From NCBI GenBank assembly GCA_022824615.1, contig JAJDZM010000083.1, positions 1-32,538 on the forward strand: DNA of 32,538 nt, written 5' to 3'. Shown here in pieces: positions 1-9,556 of the stretch; within the stretch, counting starts at the first letter, position 1; each line of letters begins with the position of its first letter. The position numbers were made by a program, and so were the translations under genes. This DNA is from Candidatus Binatia bacterium. GTDB lineage: Bacteria; Desulfobacterota; Binatia; Bin18. The notes beneath the pieces are model-generated. The model saw only the letters and a program-made list of their open reading frames with translations, had not been told where the DNA came from and did no database searches.

Positions 1-1
1 A

Positions 2-145
2 GATGAGGGTGGCGGGGTGATTATCAAGTCCACCAGCCAGCTCAGCGCAAACCAGGCTTTGGACGATGCCATCCGGAATGCTCAGATTCCACCTGAATAT
101 GAGGACATTGTGAAGCAGTTATTTTCTCGGGGGGCGATGCAGTGA
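2..145 (+). CDS. C-terminal fragment of an unidentified protein upstream of moxR (truncated by window edge)
   Basis: Open frame from base 2: DEGGGVIIKSTSQLSANQALDDAIRNAQIPPEYEDIVKQLFSRGAMQ*, stop TGA 143-145 overlapping the GTG start of the next ORF. Confidence 0.6.
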   Translation, partial: DEGGGVIIKSTSQLSANQALDDAIRNAQIPPEYEDIVKQLFSRGAMQ

Positions 146-1191
146 GTGAGACGCCGGCAACCGATCTGGTTCTTGAATTTCAGGATACCTTTCAACGGAT
201 TCAATCCGAACTGGCCAAGGTCATTATCGGTCATGAGGAGCTGATCAAAAACATTCTCATCGCCTTTTTTGCCGGCGGCCATGTGCTGATTGAGGGCGTC
301 CCAGGCACGGGCAAAACGCTTCTGGTGCGTTCGCTCGCCCGCGTTCTGAATCTCAGCTTTAGTCGGATTCAGTTCACCGTGGACCTGATGCCCGCAGACG
401 TGACCGGCACTCGTATGGTCGTGGATCAGGACGACGGCCGGCGCGATTTCGTCTTTGTTGAGGGGCCGATTTTTTCCCACGTGCTGCTGGCGGATGAGAT
501 CAACCGCTCCACTCCCAAAACTCAGGCCGCACTGCTCGAAGCCATGGCTGAACTCCAGGTCACGGTGGCCGGCACCACCTACCAACTCCACCCACCCTTT
601 TTTGTGCTGGCGACGCTCAACCCGATCGAAATGGAGGGTACCTATCCGCTGCCCGAAGCCCAACTCGACCGCTTCTTTTTCAAGGTCCGCCTGACCTATC
701 CCACCCACCACGAGGTCCGACGTATCATCAGCTCAACGACCACGACCGCCGAACCGGATATTCAGCCCGTCTTTTCCGAAGCGGAAGCCGCCGAAAAAAT
801 TATGGCGTTTCGGCATCTGGTTCGCGATGTGCTGGTTGCTCCCCATATTGAAGAGTATATCGCGGCCCTGATTCATGCCACGCTGCCGGCGGACGCGCTG
901 TATATGAATCAGACCGATACGGCCACAGTGACATTGCCGAAAGACGACTTGGTGAGCCGCTATGTCAATTTTGGCTCCAGTCCGCGGGGTGGCCAGACCC
1001 TGATGCTGGGCGCGAAAGTCGCCGCCCTGCTCGATGGGCGGGCCAACGTCAGCTACGACGATGTTGACCAAGTCATGCTGCCGGCCCTCAGTCATCGGCT
1101 GGTGCTCAATTTTGCCGCCGAAGCGGAGAATATCGACCCGGCCTCGATCATTGAGCGTATTCTGCAGTCCGCCAAAAAAATCCAACGATAG
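142..1191 (+). CDS. MoxR family AAA+ ATPase
   Basis: 349 aa; Walker A GVPGTGKT, Walker B LLADEINR, typical MoxR NPIEMEGTYPLPEAQLDRF. Confidence 0.95.
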   Translation: MSETPATDLVLEFQDTFQRIQSELAKVIIGHEELIKNILIAFFAGGHVLIEGVPGTGKTLLVRSLARVLNLSFSRIQFTVDLMPADVTGTRMVVDQDDGRRDFVFVEGPIFSHVLLADEINRSTPKTQAALLEAMAELQVTVAGTTYQLHPPFFVLATLNPIEMEGTYPLPEAQLDRFFFKVRLTYPTHHEVRRIISSTTTTAEPDIQPVFSEAEAAEKIMAFRHLVRDVLVAPHIEEYIAALIHATLPADALYMNQTDTATVTLPKDDLVSRYVNFGSSPRGGQTLMLGAKVAALLDGRANVSYDDVDQVMLPALSHRLVLNFAAEAENIDPASIIERILQSAKKIQR

Positions 1192-1205
1192 GAATAGGGC
1201 CGCGC

Positions 1206-2105
1206 GTGAGTCTGACCGATCCCGCCTTTTTCAAGCAGCTCGACCGTCTGCGTATGCGTGTCCGCGCGGCGCGCGGCCATCGCCCTGGGGAGACGCCCAT
1301 TCCGCGCACGAGTCAGGCCTGGGGTGTGGAATTCGAGTCCTACAAAGACTATTCGTCTGGGGACGATTTTCGCTATGTTGACTGGAATGCCGCCGGGCGA
1401 CTCGATCAGCTGCTAGTCAAGACGTTTACGGCGGAACGGGAAATCCCGTTTCATGTCATTCTTGACACCAGCGCGTCGATGGGCGCCCCTGCCAGAGACG
1501 AGAAATTTACCCACGCCGTGGACCTGGTCACGGCGCTCAGCTATATCGTGCTCTCCAGTAATAATACGCTCCGGGTCGCTGCCCTGTCCGCCCCTCCGCG
1601 TCCCTTTCTGGCAACGCCCTTCTTACGTCATCGCAACCGTTTTCTCCGTGTCTCCCCCTTTTTGGAAGCGCTGACACCGAGCGGGAAGACCTACCTCAGG
1701 GAGTCTGTTCAGTCGTATATTCGGCAGACCAAAGAGCCGGGTGTGGTCGTCCTGATCTCGGACTTTCTGACCCGACCCACGCAGTATGAAGCCGCCCTGC
1801 TCTTTCTGATCGCGCGGGGCTATGAAGTCAAAGCCATTCAGGTGCTGGGCGAGAGCGAGCTCCGCCCGGAACGTCTTTTTCGGCGCGGCAAGCTCTACGA
1901 TGTCGAAGAGCAGACCGAACGCTGGGTCACCCTCAGCCGGGCCAACCTTGAGAGATATCATCACGCCCTGTCGATTCATTGTGACGCGCTCCAACAGTTC
2001 TGTCATAAACACCGGGTGCTCTATACGCGTCTCTCCAGTGCGCAGCCTATCACCGAAACGGTAACGGAGACCCTCGCCCAGGTGGGGCTCGTCACCCTTC
2101 ACTGA
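1206..2105 (+). CDS. DUF58 domain-containing protein
   Basis: 299 aa; GVEFESYKDYSSGDDFRYVDWNAAGR signature, directly downstream of moxR. Confidence 0.93.
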   Translation: MSLTDPAFFKQLDRLRMRVRAARGHRPGETPIPRTSQAWGVEFESYKDYSSGDDFRYVDWNAAGRLDQLLVKTFTAEREIPFHVILDTSASMGAPARDEKFTHAVDLVTALSYIVLSSNNTLRVAALSAPPRPFLATPFLRHRNRFLRVSPFLEALTPSGKTYLRESVQSYIRQTKEPGVVVLISDFLTRPTQYEAALLFLIARGYEVKAIQVLGESELRPERLFRRGKLYDVEEQTERWVTLSRANLERYHHALSIHCDALQQFCHKHRVLYTRLSSAQPITETVTETLAQVGLVTLH

Positions 2106-2121
2106 GCATCTTCTGCGGCGT

Positions 2122-4005
2122 ATGGGCATCCTCAATCCAGCGGCCTTACCGTTCGTTTCCCTGCTCGGCGTTCTGCTCCTGATCTATCTGCGCCAGCGGA
2201 CTCGCACCCGCATTGAAGTCCCCAGCCTCCTGTTCTGGACAGACGTTCCAGAAGATCGCGTGCGGTCCAGACGCTTCCGACCCGACCTCCTCTTTCTCCT
2301 TCAGATCCTGCTCCTCCTGTTGCTGATTGGGGGATTACTGCACCCGTACTGGTCGCGCACAGTAACCGAAACGCGCGGAGACCGGCAGATTCTCGTCTTC
2401 GATCTGTCGGCGAGCATGCAGGCGCGCGAAAGCGGCGTACGCCGCTTTGATCTGGCCCTGGACCAGGCCAGAGATGTGCTCCACGACCTGGCGCCGCTTG
2501 ACGAAGTCATGCTCATCGGTATTGCGGCCCGACCCCAGGTCATCAGCGGTTTTACAACAGACCATCGTCTGGTATTGCACCGCCTCGAGAGCCTCCGGCC
2601 GCAGGATACGGGCACCCAGTTGGAACTGGGCATCGAACTCGCTCTCGTCCAGCGCGACCGAGCCGGACGGCAAGCCCAGATTCATGTTTTTACCGATCTG
2701 CCGGCCAACCAGTTGAGCCTGTCAGAGACACCGCAACAGGTATTGACCTATCATCGCGTGGGTGAGACCGACGATAATATGGCGTTGGCCTCGGTCCACG
2801 TCTACCAGAATCCCTTCCAGGATTACTCCCAGGCCCAGGCCTACATCCTCGTTCGGAATTACGCCAATCGCACAAAAACTGCGACGTTGCGCGTCGAACT
2901 CAACGGCCAGGCGGTCTTTCAGGAAGCGTTCAGCCTCTCGGCCAATAACACCCGCTCGTTCTCTTTAGGCGGTTTTACCGGGCCGGGACAGCTTGCCGTA
3001 CATCTTGAGTCCGAGGACGCCTTAGCCGTCGATAATCACGCCCTGAACTGGGTGGCTGAACGCCGCTCAACGCAGTTAGTCCTGGTCTCTCCGGCTGCCC
3101 ACCTGCACCAGGAACTCCAGCAGCTCAGCCGTGTATTGCCCGGCGTGACACTGCGCAGCACCAGGCCCGAGGACTTCTCGCCCACTCAGGTGAGTGAACA
3201 GGATGTGGTCCTTTTTCACCAATTTGTTCCCGACGAGGCCGTCCCCGCCAATAGCCTCTACATCTTTCCACCAGTTGAAAATTCGCTTTTTCCCGTGCTG
3301 ACCGAGGCTGCGGATCTGACGATTCTGGACTGGAACGACGAGCACGAAATTTTGCATAACCTGCAGTACGTTGAGGCCCTGCCGTTCAAGCAGGCCCGTA
3401 TTCTCGCCCTCCCCTCCTGGGCTCAGGTCCTTATTTCCTCAAAGACCAGCCACGGCGAGATCCCGCTGGCGCTGACGGGAGAGAGGAATGGTCACCGTAT
3501 TGTCTGTTTAGCCTTTGATCTCGATACGGGAAATCTGACCGACTCGGACAATCTGACCCTGCTCGTCCTCTTTCTCAACGCCCTGCGCTGGCTGCGCCCG
3601 CCCAATCCACTCGACCCCCACCTGTTGCCCGCCGGAGACGTGTTCTTTCTCCCTACGGATGCTCCCCTTGACGGCGCACGCCTCTCCACGCCTCAGACTG
3701 AAGTTCAGGTTCTTGAAGCCGACACCGTGCCGCTCGACCGGGTGGGCGTCTATCGGGTTGAGGCTGCGACCTATCGTGCGGAACTGTACGCCAATCTCTT
3801 TGACGAGGCCGAGTCCAATATTGGCCGACAGATTGTGGACGAGACACAGCCATCCGTGTCGTCGGGAGTCCGCACCTCACCCGAGGCCGTACAGCGCGAA
3901 ATTCCGGTCGAATTTGGCCAGAGTCTGTACTGGCTGGCCGCGCTGCTGCTCTTTGGTGAGTGGCTCTACGCCTTGTGGCGCTCTCCGCTGGAGGGTGTGT
4001 CATGA
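2122..4005 (+). CDS. BatA-like membrane protein with vWA domain
   Basis: N-terminal hydrophobic segments, MIDAS-like DLSAS, operon context MoxR-DUF58-vWA. Confidence 0.88.
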   Translation: MGILNPAALPFVSLLGVLLLIYLRQRTRTRIEVPSLLFWTDVPEDRVRSRRFRPDLLFLLQILLLLLLIGGLLHPYWSRTVTETRGDRQILVFDLSASMQARESGVRRFDLALDQARDVLHDLAPLDEVMLIGIAARPQVISGFTTDHRLVLHRLESLRPQDTGTQLELGIELALVQRDRAGRQAQIHVFTDLPANQLSLSETPQQVLTYHRVGETDDNMALASVHVYQNPFQDYSQAQAYILVRNYANRTKTATLRVELNGQAVFQEAFSLSANNTRSFSLGGFTGPGQLAVHLESEDALAVDNHALNWVAERRSTQLVLVSPAAHLHQELQQLSRVLPGVTLRSTRPEDFSPTQVSEQDVVLFHQFVPDEAVPANSLYIFPPVENSLFPVLTEAADLTILDWNDEHEILHNLQYVEALPFKQARILALPSWAQVLISSKTSHGEIPLALTGERNGHRIVCLAFDLDTGNLTDSDNLTLLVLFLNALRWLRPPNPLDPHLLPAGDVFFLPTDAPLDGARLSTPQTEVQVLEADTVPLDRVGVYRVEAATYRAELYANLFDEAESNIGRQIVDETQPSVSSGVRTSPEAVQREIPVEFGQSLYWLAALLLFGEWLYALWRSPLEGVS

Positions 4006-6662
4006 CCGCGGAAATTTTTGGCCAGGCGTACACCATCTTGTCGCCGCAGTTCCTATGGCTGCTGCTGCTGTTGCCCCTGCTGTGGCTGCCGTTGCGTGGC
4101 CGCTCTCAGCGGCGTGTACTCCTGGGTGCGACGCTCCTGAGAACAATAGCCGCTCTCCTGATTATCCTGGCTCTGGCCGGTCTGAGCCATCAGACTATTC
4201 TGTCCGATCAGCGCTTAGCCGTTGTGGCGGCGGTTGATACCTCAGACAGCATTGTGACAGCAGCCCGGACCTGGATGCAGACCTATCTGGATCAACTCAA
4301 AGAAGCGCTCTCGGCACAAGATGAGCTCGCCATTCTCTCGTTTGCAGCGGATACCCAGCTCGTTCTCGCTCCCGGTCCGGCAGCCCAGGCGATCCTGCCC
4401 GAGTCGCTGCCGTCGTCCGACCGCGCAACCAGTACCAATATCGCGCAAGCGCTTGAACGCTCCTTTGCCCTGTATCCCGAGGGGGCGGAAAAACGTCTCC
4501 TCCTCCTGACTGACGGCAATGAGACAACCGGCATGGCCCGCCAGACTGTTGCCGCCGCCCGTCAAATGGGCATCACCATTTATCCGGTCATTCCCCCCGG
4601 CGGACAACAGGCCGAGGTCTCCCTGGAAAAATTCGTGGTTCCGCCGCTGACCCGTGAGGGCAGCGTCTTTGATATGCGCCTCGTTGTCCGCAATGGCCAT
4701 GACCGGCCGGTTCCGGGCAGGGCGGACATCTATGCCGACGACCGGCTCCTGACCCGTCAGGTGGTGAGCCTGGAGCCCGGCCTGTCGGTTCTGGAAATTC
4801 CCGCTCAAATCCTTCAGCGCGGGAACTATCTGCTGCGAGCCGAGGTGCAGACGGACGCCGATACCATCGCCGGGAACAATACCCAGAGTACAAGCCTGGC
4901 GGTTGCCGGGAAAACGCGCGCCCTGGTCATTACCGACAACCCCAAGACCCACCTGGCCCGCGCCCTGCACCTCAAGGAAGTGGATATTGAGTTCCGCCGT
5001 CCCGAGGGTCTGCCAACCAGTCTGCCCCAGCTGCTCGACTATAATAGCGTGGTCTTTGACGATATCGGCCGCAAAGACGTGACACAGCGCCAGATGACCG
5101 CCATTGAGCGCTATGTCCGCGACTTTGGTGGGGGGTTTCTCATGGCCGGTGGAGCGCGGACGTTTGGGACGCTCGACTATCAAAACTCCGCCATAGAACG
5201 GCTCTTGCCGGTCTCCTTTCACGAGCAGCGTCCGCAGAAAAAGAAGCGCATTCCGATCGCCCTCTTCTTGCTGATCGACCGCTCAAACAGCATGGGCTAC
5301 AACAGCCGCGTGCGCGGCCTGCACGACGGCCAAAAGATGGAATATGCGCAGAAGGCGGCCATCGCCGTCCTGGGCCAGCTCAAAAATACCGATTTGGCGG
5401 GCGCCATTGCCTTTGACTCAGAAGCCTATGCCCTGTCCGCATTAAAGCGGCTGTCACAGAATCGCTCGACGCTGCGGAGTCGCATCGGACGTCTCCGATA
5501 TGGCGGCGGGACGGATTTCTATAATGCCCTGGAAGCCGCAGCCGACCAATTAAGTCGGAGTCGGCGGTCCATTCGGCATATTATTCTCCTCACGGACGGC
5601 GATACCAACCGCAGTCCGACCGATCATTATCCATTGATTAAAACCATTGCCCAGCGCCAGATCTCGATTACGACCATTCGGATTGGGAGCGATACCGTCA
5701 ACCTGCAACTCCTGTCGTATATGTCGGAAAAAACGGGTGGGCGCTTCTACCATGTTGAAGACGCCACCATGCTGCCCCAACTCCTGGTGCGAGACACCCG
5801 TCAGACCCTGCGCCGGCAAGGTCAGGAAGACGAGGGCCCCAAGGATATCGTCCCCCAGGTCGGCGTCCGGGGGCAGATTTTACGCGGCCTGTCCGACTTC
5901 CCGGCCCTGGACGAATATATGCTGACCAAGCCCAAGAAGCGGGCGAACGTCCAGCTCTATACCGACGTCCACGGTGAGCGGGACCCGCTCCTGGCCACCT
6001 GGCAGTACGGTCTGGGCAAGGTCGTCGTCGTGCCGTTTGATCCGAGCGGCGCCGGCTCAGGGGATTGGATACGCTGGGAACGCTTCGGGAAATTCTGGTC
6101 TCAGGCGGTTCGCTGGGCCATGCGGAATGAAACCCCGCTGGATTATCGACTGAGCGCGACCAGGCGTGGCGAGCGCACGATCCTCCGGGTCGAATCCTTT
6201 GACAATACCGATAACAGCATCCTCCAGGCCCGTCTGGCCAGTGGAACCCGGAGTGAGACCCTGACCCTCATGCCGGTCGCCCCGCGTATCTCCGAAGCCG
6301 TCCTGCCCGCCCGCTATACGGGCAACGTTCTCGTCACCATTGTCAAACGCAGCGGCAATACCATTCTGAATCAGCGGAGTCAGATGGTTCTGGTTGGACA
6401 AGAAGTGGACGGAGCGTTGAGGGAATATCGCCAGCAACAACCCAACCGGCCATTGCTGCACGCCCTGGCCGAAGGAACGGGCGGCAGCCTCAACCCGACG
6501 TTTGACGAACTCACCTCCCACATCCGGGGCGGCCGGAAAGTCCTCCTCCACCCACTCGAAAACACCCTCATTGTCATCGCTCTTTTCTTCCTCCTGGCCG
6601 ACATCGCCCTGCGTGTTTTGTTCGGGCCGCCGCCCGGGACCTCACCGCTCCCATTTTCTTGA
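4002..6662 (+). CDS. vWA / glutamine amidotransferase-like membrane protein
   Basis: ATG at 4002 overlaps the previous stop (ATGA); two vWA-like motifs (DTSDS and DRSNSMG); GATase-like segment RYVRDFGGGFLMAGGARTFG; C-terminal hydrophobic segment. Confidence 0.88.
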   Translation: MTAEIFGQAYTILSPQFLWLLLLLPLLWLPLRGRSQRRVLLGATLLRTIAALLIILALAGLSHQTILSDQRLAVVAAVDTSDSIVTAARTWMQTYLDQLKEALSAQDELAILSFAADTQLVLAPGPAAQAILPESLPSSDRATSTNIAQALERSFALYPEGAEKRLLLLTDGNETTGMARQTVAAARQMGITIYPVIPPGGQQAEVSLEKFVVPPLTREGSVFDMRLVVRNGHDRPVPGRADIYADDRLLTRQVVSLEPGLSVLEIPAQILQRGNYLLRAEVQTDADTIAGNNTQSTSLAVAGKTRALVITDNPKTHLARALHLKEVDIEFRRPEGLPTSLPQLLDYNSVVFDDIGRKDVTQRQMTAIERYVRDFGGGFLMAGGARTFGTLDYQNSAIERLLPVSFHEQRPQKKKRIPIALFLLIDRSNSMGYNSRVRGLHDGQKMEYAQKAAIAVLGQLKNTDLAGAIAFDSEAYALSALKRLSQNRSTLRSRIGRLRYGGGTDFYNALEAAADQLSRSRRSIRHIILLTDGDTNRSPTDHYPLIKTIAQRQISITTIRIGSDTVNLQLLSYMSEKTGGRFYHVEDATMLPQLLVRDTRQTLRRQGQEDEGPKDIVPQVGVRGQILRGLSDFPALDEYMLTKPKKRANVQLYTDVHGERDPLLATWQYGLGKVVVVPFDPSGAGSGDWIRWERFGKFWSQAVRWAMRNETPLDYRLSATRRGERTILRVESFDNTDNSILQARLASGTRSETLTLMPVAPRISEAVLPARYTGNVLVTIVKRSGNTILNQRSQMVLVGQEVDGALREYRQQQPNRPLLHALAEGTGGSLNPTFDELTSHIRGGRKVLLHPLENTLIVIALFFLLADIALRVLFGPPPGTSPLPFS

Positions 6663-6767
6663 TAAGAAACCATCCAGGAAAAGAATGCGCTTGCGGTGTG
6701 GTAGTGGGCGGAAAGTTTTCCAGTTATGTATAACCGTCGTAAGACCACAACCTAACGGAAACCGTCT

Positions 6768-7106
6768 ATGCCGATTGCCAGAAACAATATGACTACGACC
6801 CCTGCGGTTCCGGGTCGCACCATTCAGGAAGCGCTTGGCATTGTCAGCGCCGAGTGTGTTTTGGGCATCAACGTCTTTCGGGATATGCTGGGCGGCCTGC
6901 GGGATTTTTTTGGAGGCCGCAGCGGCACCCACCAAAAAGCGTTGCGGGAAGCCAAGGAGACCTGCCTGGAAGAACTCGCGGAGCAAGCCTCGCAGCTCGG
7001 TGCCGATGCGGTTGTCGGCGTCGATATGGACTACAGCGAAATCAGCGGCGGAGGAAAAGGCATGTTACTGCTGGTCGCAACTGGAACGGCAGTTCGGCTG
7101 AAATAA
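6768..7106 (+). CDS. YbjQ/UPF0145 family heavy-metal-binding domain protein
   Basis: IVSAECVLGINVFRDMLGGLRDFFGGRSGTHQKALREAKETCLEELAEQASQLGADAVVGVDMDYSEI is a typical YbjQ sequence. Confidence 0.9.
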   Translation: MPIARNNMTTTPAVPGRTIQEALGIVSAECVLGINVFRDMLGGLRDFFGGRSGTHQKALREAKETCLEELAEQASQLGADAVVGVDMDYSEISGGGKGMLLLVATGTAVRLK

Positions 7107-7164
7107 CGACTGAGAGATCCCCTGCCGAAACCCAAGAGAGAACCGTACTGGAAAAGATTGTACA

Positions 7165-7527
7165 GTGATCCACTTCCCGAATTTTCGTAGTGTGAAAGTG
7201 CCGAGCCCGTATATCCACGCGGTATTATACGCGAGCCTGATCGTGTTCGGAGCGTCCTGCTCCTGGCTGCCGTTTAGCAGAGGCTGCTGTGATGATGACC
7301 GCGACCTGGGCGTTACCTATCTCCAGGAGCCGGGACAATTTCCAGCCGCCACGCCAACGTATGGCCGCGCCCGTGATATTGACCCCGGGGCGGGAGAAAC
7401 CATTACCAAGCCGGGGCTGCTCTCGAAGTATAATCCGTTCAAGGGCTTTATGGACGACGAAGAAGACGAGCCGGTCGCCTCAAGCGACGACGACGAGGGA
7501 TTTTTCGGGAATTTATTCCCGTTTTGA
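7165..7527 (+). CDS. Small putative lipoprotein, unknown function
   Basis: 120 aa, lipobox-like FGASC after a hydrophobic segment, acidic C-terminus. Confidence 0.55.
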   Translation: MIHFPNFRSVKVPSPYIHAVLYASLIVFGASCSWLPFSRGCCDDDRDLGVTYLQEPGQFPAATPTYGRARDIDPGAGETITKPGLLSKYNPFKGFMDDEEDEPVASSDDDEGFFGNLFPF

Positions 7528-7535
7528 CCCCTGCC

Positions 7536-8729
7536 TTAGTGCAGCGGCTTCTCACCAACGAGGACGAGGACACCGGAATACTGGTGGACGATGGATTGGC
7601 GCTGCACGGGGGCGATCTCGCAGCCGGTAAAAAACCCGATAAGCGGCACATCGGCCAGGTATTGGTTGATGTAGGAAGAGTCGATATCGGGAAGCCCGTA
7701 GAGTCCGCTGCCACGTCCGACACAGTTGAAATACAGACCAAACGCCGGGCGGCTGTGCTGCCAGCTCTGGTCCTGCGCCTCCAGCTCACGTTTCAGGTCG
7801 GTCCGTGCGCCGTTCCCGTCGCGTAGGGTGAAGACCAGCTTCTGACCTTCGACGACCTGGTCCGCCACCGCAATAATCCCGCGCTCCGGATCAAAGCCCA
7901 CCAGGTTCCGCACGATGTATTCGCCGGGAGCAATATGCTGGCGTTCGGCGTCGACCGGCAGGCCAACGAAGATATAGGCCGCGGCACGGCGCAGGTCCTC
8001 GCGGAGTTGAGGGCTCACACGTTCGGCAAAGACCTCAAACGCCGGCCGGTCGTCGAGTTCAAGGATGAGATTGTTGTGGGATTTCGTGACGCGATAGACA
8101 GGGCTCACCGGTTGGCAGGCCTGGGTGATGCCGATGGTGTAGGTGAACTGGCCGCTCAGCAGCGCCCCACTGACGGCATCACTGCTGACCGTGTCTCCGC
8201 ACAACTGGAAGGTCTCACCAACACTCCCGTCCTCAGACGCCCCGCCGCCAACAAAAGGCACGTCCGAGAGCCCGCCTTCGGCGATTCCGTCAAAAAACGC
8301 ATGGGAGTCAAAATTATACGTATCGGGGAAGACAAGGGCGAGATTTTCGGGACCGAGGTGAGGCGTGAGGCTGGACACGACCTCCTGGCCAACCGTCCGT
8401 GCCCGGCCGCGCAATTGGGGGACAAAGAAACGATGGGCGGACAGCGTGTCCGACCGCACGGCCAAGACCGCGACACCCGGCGCGCGTTCCACTTCTCCAG
8501 CCGTGGTCAGCACGCCACCGGCACTACAGCCGACAACCTGACTGGCCTGCGTTTCAGCGCGAACCGTGCGCAGGACGCGCCCGTACCCGGCCCCGTGGTG
8601 CGCGGTAGCAAAGACCAGGGCAAAGTCAGCGCGGTCGCCCCCCGCCTGACGCAAGGCCGCCTGGGCCGCTTCCCGCGTGGCCTGTTCGGTATCCTGTTGT
8701 TTTGAGAGACCAACTCCAGCAACGAGCAT
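7536..8729 (-). CDS. FIST N/C domain signal-transduction protein
   Basis: 397 aa; SQVVGCSAGGVLTTAGEV and VPLIGFFTGCEIAPV FIST-like motifs. Confidence 0.88.
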   Translation of the reverse strand: MLVAGVGLSKQQDTEQATREAAQAALRQAGGDRADFALVFATAHHGAGYGRVLRTVRAETQASQVVGCSAGGVLTTAGEVERAPGVAVLAVRSDTLSAHRFFVPQLRGRARTVGQEVVSSLTPHLGPENLALVFPDTYNFDSHAFFDGIAEGGLSDVPFVGGGASEDGSVGETFQLCGDTVSSDAVSGALLSGQFTYTIGITQACQPVSPVYRVTKSHNNLILELDDRPAFEVFAERVSPQLREDLRRAAAYIFVGLPVDAERQHIAPGEYIVRNLVGFDPERGIIAVADQVVEGQKLVFTLRDGNGARTDLKRELEAQDQSWQHSRPAFGLYFNCVGRGSGLYGLPDIDSSYINQYLADVPLIGFFTGCEIAPVQRQSIVHQYSGVLVLVGEKPLH

Positions 8730-8749
8730 GTCTACTCCTCACAACCGGC

Positions 8750-9433
8750 CTAGTCCGGTTTCTTGAGGCCGAGCCGTTCGTAATATTTCTCCGGGACTTT
8801 GGCCGGGTCTTTATAGATAATAAAAGAACAGTGCTCTTTTCCGAGAACGGCGGCCGGCTCGACCACGACAAAAGGTTGCCCGTTTTTTTCGATGTCAACC
8901 AACTCCATCGGCGGCTCGTGGGCACAGTACACGGGAAAGTCTGCGCGGTTATAGGTCATCCGCTGCGGTTTTTCCACGGTATGAAAGGCGTCGGGTCCGT
9001 CGTATTTCCCTTCGAGGACCATGCGTCCGCCACTGCCGCAGGGACGCATCTGAATAACGACCTTTTCCTCATCCTCTTCAATATGCATGGGTTGAAGATG
9101 GCCCCGCAGACCGGCAACAAACATCTTGATCTTCCGGGGCAGTTCTTGGGGGTCCTGCGGCATTTTTTCCAAATTCGGCAGCCACCAGGCTTTCACGCCG
9201 GCCATCATTATCTCTTCCAGCACCTCGTCGCCAAAACGCTTCCCCACCTCGCTCAGCGTCGCAGTCGTCCAGTTCCGGTACAGATCGTGCATCCCGAGGA
9301 ATTCATTATACATGCGCTGCGCGATCTTCTTGGCCTGCTCCGCATCCCCGGCGTCAATGGCTTCCGTTAAACGGTCCACGGTGCGTTTGCCCATCTCACG
9401 GACTTCTTCTTCGGAAAAAAAGCGCTCACTCAT
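8750..9433 (-). CDS. Conserved hypothetical protein (Cys-containing), paired with FIST gene
   Basis: Likely start MSERFFSEEEVREMG at 9433 (ORF track extends to 9532); conserved-looking Cys motifs RPCGSGGRM, PVYCAHEP, KEHCSF. Confidence 0.75.
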   Translation of the reverse strand: MSERFFSEEEVREMGKRTVDRLTEAIDAGDAEQAKKIAQRMYNEFLGMHDLYRNWTTATLSEVGKRFGDEVLEEIMMAGVKAWWLPNLEKMPQDPQELPRKIKMFVAGLRGHLQPMHIEEDEEKVVIQMRPCGSGGRMVLEGKYDGPDAFHTVEKPQRMTYNRADFPVYCAHEPPMELVDIEKNGQPFVVVEPAAVLGKEHCSFIIYKDPAKVPEKYYERLGLKKPD

Positions 9434-9556
9434 ACGATCCCCTCCTGTGGTGACACTGCCTGTCTCGGGATATATCCCAATCCGCCACTCCATTGCAAAG
9501 GGCTGAGCGTCTGGATACCGTACCGCTGACAAGGGGCTGAAAGGACTGGACTGATT

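Noticed and set aside
4242-5222. 326-aa minus-strand ORF
   Set aside because: Fully antisense to the well-supported vWA/GATase gene; typical shadow ORF in GC-rich coding DNA with no recognisable motifs.
7935-8705. 256-aa plus-strand ORF
   Set aside because: Antisense to the FIST gene; no family signature.
9467-9478. GGGATATATCCC palindrome upstream of 9433 gene
   Set aside because: Short 12-bp palindrome; may be an operator, but nothing else supports it.
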